From: Babesia bovis T2Bo
Taxonomy: Eukaryota > Apicomplexa > Aconoidasida > Piroplasmida > Babesiidae
DNA: 64,000 nucleotides
Assembly (NCBI RefSeq): GCF_000165395.2
Contig: NC_010575.1
Location: forward strand, 1,411,001 to 1,475,000
Direction: 5' to 3'
The notes beneath the pieces are model-generated. The model had not been told where the DNA came from and did not search any database. It saw only the letters and a list, made by a program, of their open reading frames with translations. How positions within the stretch are numbered: position 1 is the stretch's first letter; each line of letters begins with the position of its first letter. Below are positions 23,209 to 32,964 of this stretch, piece after piece. The translations under genes and the position numbers were made by a program.

Positions 23209-25926
23209 ATGGACGCGCGGTACTTTCGGGGGAACCGTCGTTCCGAGATTCAGGAGCTTCGAGATGAGTTACAGAAGGCAACGAATGACCGTCGTAAGGA
23301 CGTGATCAAAAAGATTATCGGTGCTATGACCATAGGGAAGGACGTGTCTAGTTTATTTCCTGAGGTGGTCAACTGCATCCAGACGAATAATTTGGAACTC
23401 AAGAAGCTGGTGTATCTCTATGTGATTAATTACGCTAAGGTACAACCTGAGTTGGCAATTTTGGCAGTGAATACATTTTGCAAAGATGCCAAGGATCGCA
23501 ATCCCCTTATTAGGTACGTATTATTTCTGTATATTACATGTTTTTCAGGGCTTTAGCTGTTCGTACTATGGGTTACATTCGTCTTCCGGCAATTACTGAG
23601 TATTTGGTGGAGCCCTTGAAGCGCTGTTACTCAGATCCGGATCCTTATGTTCGCAAGACAGCTGCTATATGCATAGCAAAGCTTTATGGTAGGTAATACA
23701 CACTGTTGTTAACATTCTACAGCGATATCACCTCAGTTGGTTACTGAGGAGGGTTTTATAGATGTTTTGGAGCGTATGCTTTCGGATACTAATCCTATGG
23801 TTGTTGCGAATGCGGTGTCTACTTTGGTTGAGATTTCAGAACTTTCTGATGACAACATCTTTGGCCGTATTTTGGCTCGCAATCCATCTAAGCTTGAAGG
23901 TCTTTTAAAATCACTGAATGAATCTATGGAATGGGGACAGGTGTACATCCTTGATGCGTTGATGCTGTATACTCCATCCAGTAGTGATGAGGCTCACATG
24001 TTGATTGATGCGGTGTTACCTCGTTTTTCTCACATTAATCCTGCGGTAGTTATTTCTGCTATGAAGGTGGTTATTCGGATGCTTCCTCGTATAACTGATG
24101 AGGAATATCTTCATGTTTTGCAGGGTAAGCTTGCGGCGCCACTAGTGACCCTTGCATCGCTTGACCCTGAAATACAGTATGTTGCACTGCGTTCTATTTT
24201 GGTAATTATCGAACGTTGGCCACGTCTTCTTGAAGGTCATGTGCGTGCATTTTTCTGTAAACGCCATGAACCATTGTATGTGCGTGCTGAGAAGCTTGAC
24301 ATTATGGTCCGCTTGGCTACAACTACTAATTTCCAGAAGGTTTTATCTGAGCTTTGTGATTACGCTACTGACATTGATGTCGACTTTGTTCGTCGTGCCG
24401 TTCGTGCTATCGGCTCCCTTGCATTGCGTCTTGAGCCTGCGCTTACATCTTGCACGGAGGCTTTGAGCAGTTTACTGCGTATGCGTATGCCTCATTTATC
24501 TGAGGAGTGTACTATTGTATACCGTGATATATTACGTGTATATCCACATGTTTTTAGTCCAGATTTGTTTTCACTATGTGCTGATGGTGAGTATCTCCAT
24601 GATATTGAGTCCAAGTCTGCATTAATTTGGCTCATTGGTCAGTATGCTTCTAAGATTCCTGATTCTGTTGAATATTTATCTAATTTGTCTGAGACTTTAT
24701 TGGAGGAAGACAGTCAGGTTCAGTTGAGTTTGCTTACTGCATCTGTGAAGGTGATAATTCGGTACGGTAGTGACTGCGGGTTGTTGGAGCAAGTGTTACA
24801 TCGTTGTATGACTGAGGTCAATAGTCCCGATGTCCGTGGTCGTGCTCAGATGTATTTACGTCTTCTAGAGCATGGTCCAGAGATTGCCAGCAAGGTTGTT
24901 ATGGCTCCTCTACCACCTATTAATATTAGTTCGACTATGGACAAGGAGGTATTGGATAATCTTTTGGCTAATATAGGTCACGTTTCTTCGGTATACCATT
25001 TACCAGCATGGGCTGTTTCCTTTAAGGACACGACTTCTCTGAGGTCACCTCGTGATAAGGATGAGCGTCAAGCCGATGACTCTTCTAGTGACGGCGACTT
25101 ACTTGACATTGGTGAGTCCGACGGCACTGGTACCAAGTCTGACAGTTTTGATATTTTCAATGATTCTGTTCCTCGTGAACGTCACAGTCCGCGTGGCGAT
25201 GATTTTTTCATGGGTTCTGAGATACCATTTTTGTTTAGTTGTAAGGACGAGGTTGTGTTGACCCCTTATCAGCAGGGTTCTAAGGGTCAGATGGGCCTTC
25301 AGGTATCTGCTTCTCTTTATCGTGAGAACGATCGCATGGTTATGAAGTTGACTCTCACCAACAAGACATCTGGTGCAATATCGCTACAAGCAATACAGTT
25401 TAACAAGAATTCCTTTGGGTTAAGCCCATCCTCTCCATTGGAGGAGCCTGTTTCAGTATTCCCTGACAAGACTACAGAGACCCATGTTCCCTTAACTGCT
25501 GGTGTGGTATTATCTAATACTCCTCCAGCTAATCCTATTGACATTCATGTTGCTATTAAGACCAATGTTGACATTTTCTATTTCCGTGTATTTTACGAGC
25601 TTCCCATTGTGCTTTTATACGCTCCTCGTATTTCTACGGCACAATTTGAGGATTTGTGGTCAAGTATGCCTTCTGAAGAGTCCATTGACATCGGTAATGT
25701 GTCCAATGTCGTGGAGATGGGTAGAAAGATTGGTTTATTTTATGTAGGTTCAGGTCTTGATATTGCTGGCATCAAGGGTTCTTCTAATGCCTGTTTTTAT
25801 GCCATGACAACTAATTCACTGCGCCTACTATCGGTAATAAGCGATGGACGTGCATACGTGAAGGCTGATGCGGCTGCATTGATTCCTCTTTTATTCCATG
25901 CCATTGGGAAGGCATCGCGTGCTTGA
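23209..25926 (+). CDS. Beta-adaptin (AP-1/AP-2 beta large subunit)
   Basis: Large subunit of a clathrin adaptor complex, acting at trans-Golgi or endosome membranes. Exons 23209-23513, 23549-23688 and 23723-25926 encode 882 residues. The N-terminal trunk of helical repeats starts [20 protein letters not shown] and contains [29 protein letters not shown] and [18 protein letters not shown]. The acidic hinge (about residues 600-650) contains DLLDIGE, a clathrin-box-like motif. The C-terminal ear starts near [15 protein letters not shown]. Whether it serves AP-1, AP-2 or both cannot be told from this sequence. The hinge is short compared with animal proteins. Confidence 0.92.
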
Positions 25927-26135
25927 CGACATTGTAATATAATATTGTATACTATTAATATAAGTGTTACAGTGCACTGAATAATTCGTTATATGTCAAC
26001 AATGTCGTAGTTATACGAATGCCGAATTTCGGTCGTTGTTCGTATCTATTATGGCACATAAATAACGCTAAACGGTTTCTTTAAACACATGATATATATG
26101 CGGCATTTAATTAGGGTTCAAGCTGTGTGTTGTGT

Positions 26136-26879
26136 CTAGCCTGAGGCACCTTTCAAGGTAGAATAGTATGTCCTCATGGTGTCGAGTTTGAAATACTTTT
26201 CAACTCCCGGTTCCTTGTCTTGTGCCATGTGTTGTTTGATCACTTCATCTCTTGTTGGTGGCACGCATGTTCCAGAGTTTGGGTCATCTCTGTTGTATCC
26301 ACCTTCGAGTGTCCACTTATATGACTTCAGCAATTGTTCGAACTCCTCGCAGTTGGAAGGATAATCCAACATTGACCTTAATTCCGGCACACTCATTTGT
26401 AAGTATACCAATGGTACTACATCTAGGATGAATCTCCTAATTGATTCCCTAAGTCCAGGTACGTCTAAGAATGTTCGATCGTCGTTATCCATCATGTTAT
26501 GACGTGCTTCCTCCCAAAATTTATGAAATAGACAGTTTTGTAGCAAATTGTGCAATGCCACTACCTTTGCGATCACTGGATGTTCTTGTGTTGGCAGTGG
26601 TACTTGTGCGAAACAGATATTGAAATCGTTTGCCGGCAGTTGCGTTAGACATTGGACCAATATTTTCTGTATGACGAGAGGATCTGCTATATGAGGGAAC
26701 AGTGTGTATATTTTAAGTATAGCAACGTTGTTATCCAGGCTATAAGCATTGGCCTTTTCCATCTGCTCGTCAAGGTATGCCGTAAGCGCGGGTATACCTG
26801 AAATATTGTACTGCAATGCTGGCGATGCTAACACCGCCTCTGCGTTTTTCCTGGCATCCGTCGTTGCGTCAGTCTCCAT
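26136..26879 (-). CDS. EIF3K: Eukaryotic translation initiation factor 3 subunit K
   Basis: Small PCI/HEAT-type subunit of eIF3, 247 residues, single exon. Conserved stretches are YNISGIPALTAYLDEQ, NAYSLDNNVAILKIYTLFP, ILVQCLTQLPANDFNIC, LHNLLQNCLFHKFWEEA and LRESIRRFILDVVPLVYLQM. I chose the ATG at 26879; an in-frame ATG at 26897 would add six residues. With eIF3h it is the second eIF3 subunit within 9 kb, on opposite strands and not operonic. The C-terminus after residue 210 is lineage-specific. Confidence 0.88.
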   Translation of the reverse strand: METDATTDARKNAEAVLASPALQYNISGIPALTAYLDEQMEKANAYSLDNNVAILKIYTLFPHIADPLVIQKILVQCLTQLPANDFNICFAQVPLPTQEHPVIAKVVALHNLLQNCLFHKFWEEARHNMMDNDDRTFLDVPGLRESIRRFILDVVPLVYLQMSVPELRSMLDYPSNCEEFEQLLKSYKWTLEGGYNRDDPNSGTCVPPTRDEVIKQHMAQDKEPGVEKYFKLDTMRTYYSTLKGASG

Positions 26880-27048
26880 GTTTATAAATTTACGCAAGAA
26901 TATAGACTGTTAAGGTGGGGGACTTGAAGTTACACCCTTCTATTGTTAGTTTTTATATTTATTTTTGTATATAAATTCTATATAAAATTATAGTTACATT
27001 CTGTATCTGGGCATGTGTTAGGTAAAAATTGTGTTGCCCTTTGCGTTA

Positions 27049-27417
27049 TTACTCTGATTCGCTGTCCGTCTCGACATCTTCAGAGCACTCTGGCATTGAT
27101 GTACCGTTTTCTGTAATTTTGCGGTATCTCATCGATCCTGTAACAGGGCTTAATCCCGCAGCTGAGCGCAGGTATCGGATCGTGCTGTTGAACGGATTAT
27201 ATTTGATATATCCCCTAAGGTACGCGATTGATATTACCATTGCGATAAAGTGTAGCACGCCACATGCGATACACGATGCGCGCGCGGTTGGTACTCTTGT
27301 TGGATCTATATTGACATACTGGGTTTCATCCCTAAGACATGCTGTGAGTACTTGACAAACCACGAAGTTGAATGCGCTTGTTAGGCAAAAGAAATATCCA
27401 AATGTACGCCAACCCAT
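27049..27417 (-). CDS. Small multi-pass membrane protein, 122 aa
   Basis: Not recognised. Single exon. Two strong hydrophobic segments, FGYFFCLTSAFNFVVCQVL (near residue 15) and CGVLHFIAMVISIAYL (near residue 60), are separated by a charged loop. The C-terminal tail is acidic and serine-rich (ECSEDVETDSESE). Codon use and position between two real genes support it as a gene. It might sit in the endomembrane system. The stop of the next minus-strand gene upstream (TRAPPC4) is about 110 nt from its start. Confidence 0.6.
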   Translation of the reverse strand: MGWRTFGYFFCLTSAFNFVVCQVLTACLRDETQYVNIDPTRVPTARASCIACGVLHFIAMVISIAYLRGYIKYNPFNSTIRYLRSAAGLSPVTGSMRYRKITENGTSMPECSEDVETDSESE

Positions 27418-27525
27418 TGTTCATCACATGTTATTGCTTTATTGGAGATTTTAGTAGTCATTCCAATCAGAATCCCATGTGGTAAATGCTTCGTATGAAG
27501 TAGATGGAACGGTTATATCCCCTGT

Positions 27526-28078
27526 TTATGCGTTCAATTCCTTGAAATACGCAGATATGCGATCATCAAACAGCTCAGAGCGCACTGGCATATCAGGCTG
27601 GTGGAATGGGCACTTGTGAACGAAGTCCGCATACAATTCGTAAACGTAGTTTAGTATAACGTTGATATGATCTTTGGAAGGCCCCTGTGAAGTAGAAACC
27701 ATACATATCTTGAGTCCTATATATGAGTGCATATCACAGGGCATCATTCACCGTACCAGTTAATGTTTCCAAGCACTGCAGCTTGAAGGAATTTGACTCT
27801 ATATGTGTGATCCCTTCGTACTATATACGTTAGCAATGCAAAGTTACCTTTAGGCTGCGGCAGCAGTGTCGAGTTGTTATTTGACTTCGGTACACACAGT
27901 TTAGGCGCTATTGTCGACAAACCGTGCAGTGTGCTTGCTAGTCTGATAGCATCATTTGACGAGAACGCGTCCTTTCCGTTGAGACTCTGTGTGCATTATA
28001 AGCATTGTATATGCTATTCACCTTATAGTATATCAGGCTGCCGTGTTGGTTTGTTATAAATAGCGCGAGCATTGCCAT
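27526..28078 (-). CDS. TRAPPC4: TRAPP complex subunit 4 (Trs23)
   Basis: Longin-fold subunit of the TRAPP core that contacts Ypt1/Rab1. Four exons (28078-28022, 27986-27848, 27813-27757, 27716-27526) encode 147 residues; two exons are just 57 nt. The N-terminus MLALFITNQHGSLIYY matches the longin start (MAIFSVYVVNKAGGLIYQ in animals). SNSFKLQCLETLTGLKIC and YELYADFVHKCPFHQPDMPV match the family C-terminus. The PDZ-like insertion of metazoan TRAPPC4 is absent, so it is shorter than the human protein, as in fungi. It is the third TRAPP subunit in the window. Confidence 0.9.
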
Positions 28079-28912
28079 TTAACGCTGCTCCGCTTGAGCG
28101 TTACGGCGCGATATGTCGACCGTATTCACTTCTACGATGGATGTTCCTTCCTGGGCATGTGCACCTCCGTTAAATGGAAGGAAAAATGTGTTTTCTATCT
28201 TTTTATTTCAAGATACTAATACCATTAAATGTGCTTATGTTCCTTTGCGCCTGTAATACTTATGTACGCCCCCCGAGTCTGCCCCGATATATGCGCTGTT
28301 ACTCTAATTTTCTTTGAATTGTAACTATATAGTTGATATAAAAGTTGTTAATAATTTGATAATTACTCTGACTCAATTCGAGTATGATTGAGTACTACTG
28401 GTTGTTTTTTTGTCAGTACCTATTGATGCTTCTAATGTTTACCAACGATTCTGTCCAAAAAGTAGACAAATATAAGATCTATTGATTTGCGTTAAAATGC
28501 ATATGTCTGATTATATTTGGTTGGTCATCCGTAGTATAGATGATATACCGTTATAGATACTGATATCGCATCATATATACATCCTATGGTTTTTAACGTA
28601 CTAGAAAGCTGTATTAGTGTATTTACCCAGGTGTACATTTCGTACAAAGAGCTGTATAATTCCTTTATTTAATTACTGTGTTATTCATCTACACACCTAT
28701 TCCATGTCATACCGTTGATGGTGTTGTTATGGAAGTCCAGAAATGTGTATACTACGTTTAATATCTATAAATGAATCTTAGTAATACGGCTATAATTTAA
28801 ATATCATTAGGGGCTTACTAATAAGAAAAATTATCTTTCTAGCCTCTCTTTTCATTGTTATGTTGTGTGCTGTCTCACGGTAGAACCACAGTTTCTTTAT
28901 TTAATCGCAACA
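28079..28912. other. AT-rich divergent intergenic region
   Basis: About 830 nt between the TRAPPC4 start (minus) and the next plus-strand gene. No tRNA, repeat or supported reading frame; a short C-rich island lies near 28266-28290. Confidence 0.55.
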
Positions 28913-30226
28913 ATGGCTGCTACATCCCTATGGCGATCATATCGGCTGGACTCTGAATTCAATCGTGTGATTGGTGATATATCTGCATTAGACTCGGTTG
29001 TAGGTGGCGAGGCACGTCGTGTTATCGCTGCTACAAAGGTTTTCGCCGCAGATAGTTACGCTCTTCCCGGAATTGTTGATTCTAAGGTACGTGAATTGTA
29101 TCCTCGTCTGATGGATCTATCTCGTGAGAGTTGTTACATTTCAGAGTCGGCATTAGAAGGCTTGGCTAAAGATATTTGCAAGCCTCGTCCCAAGTATGTA
29201 GTGCCTGATGATATTCGTGTTAATCGGTTGAGTCCTACTTATCAGGGTTCTTATGTTGCACCTTGTGGTTTAGGAGATAATATTGGTAACCCGTCTGGTT
29301 ACGTTGTTCCTTCGGTATCTGGATTACAAAGTGGCAACACTACTACTATATTCCCTCCATATAATAACATCACGAGTGTACATACTACGGATATGTTAAC
29401 GGGGAACAAATTGGGTGCGAATTTGAATTCTGCTGCTATTGGTCGTTCGGATGATTTTCTAATGAAATCACCATTACCACATAATCGTGGGAGGGGAAGT
29501 CCTGTATCACGTGAAGATTTAACGAGCATTCGCCGCCCTGATTATCTCAACAGTGAGCATTATAAGGATCGTGTTGTTGATGCTGGATTTAGGGGAACAG
29601 ATTTATTTGGGAGCAGGTCAGGTGTATCTGGCCTACTTGACAATTGTAACATATTTGATGCCGACAGTTATCGGGGACATAATTTTGACGGGGCGGGTGC
29701 CGTGGACACAGCCAGTCGCACTCCGATGAAATCTAATAGCGGCGATTTTAACTTCCACCGTGAGTTTATGAGTGCATTTCAACCTGAGAGCGAGCCTCGC
29801 ACAGACTACCATGCGTTGAACACTCCGGTTGCTGACTTGGAATCTCGAAAGAAGGATGTTAATGACGGTTTGGTCTCACCATTTCCATGGGAACGCAATA
29901 TGGATGCTAAACGTATGAGTGACGTTGGATTAACTTCAGTTGACCGTGTCAACGATTCTATTGATGGCCCATACCCAAGTTACATATCCGGTAGGGGTAA
30001 CAACGGCGCCACTCCTGGCGGTTTCCGTGGCTATGTTTTTGACGACCCTATGAACATGTTTGATGGATCGGTTCCTTCTCGTATTAACAAACATTCTGCC
30101 GATGACTTTGTACTTCGCGACGTTGCCAAGTCACCGCTCCGCTCCTTGATGCGTGATAGTGATCACAGCTATGGTTACAAGGGGTCTTATTTGACACCTC
30201 GTGTTTTGTATCATAGTTTGCTGTAA
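28913..30226 (+). CDS. Hypothetical protein, 437 aa
   Basis: Not recognised. Single exon from the ATG at 28913 (MAATSLWRSYRLDSEF). The first 100 residues are helical with an acidic character and end in CKPRPKYVVPDDIRVNRLSP; these probably form the ordered domain. The rest is rich in Asp, Ser, Asn, Gly and Arg and is probably disordered, with recurring RDD, SGRGNNGATPGGFRGY-like segments. No signal peptide or membrane segment. A further in-frame codon upstream adds residues without an ATG. Function cannot be inferred. Confidence 0.65.
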   Translation: MAATSLWRSYRLDSEFNRVIGDISALDSVVGGEARRVIAATKVFAADSYALPGIVDSKVRELYPRLMDLSRESCYISESALEGLAKDICKPRPKYVVPDDIRVNRLSPTYQGSYVAPCGLGDNIGNPSGYVVPSVSGLQSGNTTTIFPPYNNITSVHTTDMLTGNKLGANLNSAAIGRSDDFLMKSPLPHNRGRGSPVSREDLTSIRRPDYLNSEHYKDRVVDAGFRGTDLFGSRSGVSGLLDNCNIFDADSYRGHNFDGAGAVDTASRTPMKSNSGDFNFHREFMSAFQPESEPRTDYHALNTPVADLESRKKDVNDGLVSPFPWERNMDAKRMSDVGLTSVDRVNDSIDGPYPSYISGRGNNGATPGGFRGYVFDDPMNMFDGSVPSRINKHSADDFVLRDVAKSPLRSLMRDSDHSYGYKGSYLTPRVLYHSLL

Positions 30227-30375
30227 CCGCGTGGCGGGTTGTATGTGGCGTCCACCTTGCACATCCATTGTTCATTACGCGTACTTGCACGATGCATGAA
30301 TTAATTTTGGCAACATTCGCCAATTAAAACTAATTTTTACTATGCTAGGCTGCATTTAGCCGTTCTGTGTACACA

Positions 30376-30660
30376 ATGTGGCCCTGTTTTGCTAATGCTT
30401 GGTACCGAGTCAAGACACTCACTGTGCCTAGTGCTGGAACACCTTTACTTGTATATATCTGTGCCTGTTTAAATTTTATCCTTTTCGGCATTGGCACGAT
30501 AATTTTAGGTTTCGCTAACGACTGTTTAGAAGATGTGTTCATTGGAGCGCTGCAGTTACTACTACCCATCATCGGTTGGATATGGTCTATAGTTTGGGGC
30601 ATATTAATAATCATTCGCAAGCTGGCTGAGGCTGATGAGGCACGACGACACCCGGTTTAG
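30376..30660 (+). CDS. Small two-TM protein resembling the Spec3/Stum family
   Basis: 94 residues, single exon. Two hydrophobic hairpin segments, PLLVYICACLNFILFGIGTI and LQLLLPIIGWIWSIVWGILI, flank the loop LGFANDCLEDVF. The pattern of a hydrophobic segment ending in G.GT, then GFA, an LQ pair and GWIWSI.WGI resembles the Spec3/Stum family (PF15795), known from sea-urchin ciliary and insect mechanosensory proteins and also found in protists. The link is by memory of the motif. The C-terminus is short and basic (RKLAEADEARRHPV). Confidence 0.6.
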   Translation: MWPCFANAWYRVKTLTVPSAGTPLLVYICACLNFILFGIGTIILGFANDCLEDVFIGALQLLLPIIGWIWSIVWGILIIIRKLAEADEARRHPV

Positions 30661-30986
30661 ATTTTGATGTCTAGGAAAGGATCCATGCTTTTACAGAAAA
30701 TTGTAATCCCATGGATTCCACATTTTATAAATGTTATATTTTATATCATTGATAAACAAACTTGTATTACTACTTAATAATGATATGTGTAAAACATATG
30801 TAGTAGTTGGGGATTTCATTTGTATAGCGTATCTGTTCATAATAAATGTTAGTACATAAATTTATATTTACACACCAATCGACATTTTTGTCGGAAGGTG
30901 GTGTAATATTTTATTAATAATTATTTGTGAGGTAACGCCCATATTTTATTTACCGATGCTTTATATACATCCTGCTTCCGGTCGTG
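30661..30986. other. Intergenic region with a small hairpin
   Basis: About 325 nt upstream of the kinase gene. AT-rich except for an imperfect hairpin at 30872-30904 (ACACC/GGTGT outer arm, TCGAC/GTCGG inner arm, loop ATTTTT), about 80 nt before the kinase ATG. It may be a 5' UTR or terminator structure; strand is unknown. Confidence 0.4.
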
Positions 30987-32940
30987 ATGTCTTCCGGTGG
31001 GCTTCGTATATCGCAGCAGAACTACTTCAGCACGCATAACGCACTTCGCGATGTATCTCCAGGTGATAAGGGTGTTCGTTATGTGCTCCATGAGCTTCAT
31101 GGCGAACGCCATGGCGCTTTGCGCCTCTATCCCTTTTACGATGTCCAGGTAGGAGTCAATGTTCATTCTCTAATATGCCTAGATGGTAAAACGCATGCTA
31201 ATAAAGAAGCTTAACCTCTCTGGTGGCGTCAGTGTAGCTGACTTGCGCATACTGTACAAGGGAGTGGAGTTGCCTAACTACCGCACTATGGAGACTTATA
31301 TGAGCAAGGGTAAAACTGACCACCGTTTATTTTGGTCATTGCGTGAAAAGAATCCTAGTGCCGGTATCCGTCGTACAGGTATTAAGACCACTGCTCGTAT
31401 GGACGCTATCATTAACGAGATTGCATTATCTCTGAAGAGTAACATTAAGCCCAAGTTGACTATGGACGGGACTGGTTGGTGGCTCTTAGTAGTATTACAT
31501 GTTACTATAGGTGGCACTTATTTGATGTACAACAAGCATCGTAAGTGTTGTGCTGTTTTCAAGCCTATTGATGAGGAGGCGTTTGCTCCGTGTAATCCTC
31601 GTGGTTACGAGGGTACCTTAAATCACCAGGGGTTCCGTTCCGGGGTTTTATCTGGTGAGGGTGCTAGTCGTGAGGTTGCTGCGTATTTGCTTGATTCTGC
31701 TTATGGTGGCGTTTGCGGCGTTCCAGACACTACGATGGTTGAGGCAAGTCATCCGTGCTTCAAGAATTCTTGTGACGAGCGATTTGTCAAGGATGTTGCA
31801 TCTGGTCCTAAGTGGAAGCCGGGCTCACTCCAGGAGTTCATAGATTGCAAGGAATCCAGCGGTAACTACAATCCGGCACTATTTTCTGTTGGTGATGTTC
31901 ACCGTATAGGTATATTTGACATTCGTGTGGTTAACCTTGATCGCAATGATGGCAACATTTTAGTGATGGACATGCGCCAGTGCAATCATGAATGCGTTCC
32001 TGGCGTTCCATCATCTGCACGTTACAAGTTGATTCCCATAGACCACGGTTTGATTTTACCGGATGTGATTGACGTTGCGGATATGGACCTCGTATGGTTT
32101 GAATGGCCTCAATCGGAGATACCCTTTAGTAAGAACGAGTTGAGGTTGATTTTTGCCTACAACCCTGATAAGGATGCCGAGCGCTTACGCAAGCGTTTGC
32201 TCATTCGTCCTGAATGTCTTCGTACTATGCGTGTATCAGTACGACTACTACAGATTGGAGCTGCTATGCATTTAAATTTAAAGCAGATTGCGCGCATCAT
32301 GTGTCGAAGTGATATGGATGACCCATCTGATCTTGAGTGTATGATAAAGAGGGCTGTCGAGCAGGCGTACAAGGCCACTGAAGCGACGTCGGTGATAAGC
32401 ACTCGTCGACTCGGGCATACCCTGGATCTTATAAGCCATTCCGTAAAGTTCGCATCGATGGCCGATGATATTGACCACGGTGATTCTATTTCTGGCGATC
32501 GGCATGCTGATCACTCGAACCATTATGGATATGAATCATCTGAAACATCTTCTGATGAATCCTTCACTGCTGATCACGATGAGGCGCATCACGTAGTACC
32601 AGCGCACCACTCGACCACTCACGAGCTCAAGTACCGGGACATTGTACGGACTACGTACCGTCGACGTCGTCCTATGCAGGAGGAGCGTTCCATTTGGGTG
32701 CTTGAGGACAGCAAGGGCCACCAAATCCACTTTGAATGGGACCAGCAGTTTGAGCACATTTTCTATGCTATTGCCGAGCGCATGTTTGCAAAGTTCATCC
32801 AGAAGGAGCATCCCGAATGGTCCACTTACCCCTACAACGGCGAGGGTGATGAGAACTTCCCATGGTCTGCAGAAAGTGGTTTCTCTATACCAAATACCGA
32901 CCATTTGCTGCATCTTAGTCGACCACTCCATGGTGGATAG
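30987..32940 (+). CDS. Ubiquitin-like-domain PI3/4-kinase family protein (PI4K gamma type)
   Basis: 627 residues in three exons (30987-31148, 31183-31474, 31511-32940). Residues about 1-100 look like ubiquitin-like sequence (LRLYPFYDVQ, LSGGVSVADLRILYKGVELP). The kinase domain starts at DGTGGTYLMYNK with the ATP-lysine in CCAVFKPIDEE. The catalytic loop is VVNLDRNDGNILV and the metal-binding loop is IPIDHGLILPD. This order matches the plant PI4K-gamma/UbDK group, some of which phosphorylate proteins rather than lipids, so the substrate is open. A His/Asp/Ser-rich linker (about 450-500) precedes a basic, aromatic C-terminal domain. The second intron (31475-31510) is 36 nt, in frame and without stops. 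Confidence 0.82.
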
Positions 32941-32964
32941 TATTTCTCATCGTGCTGTATTTTA

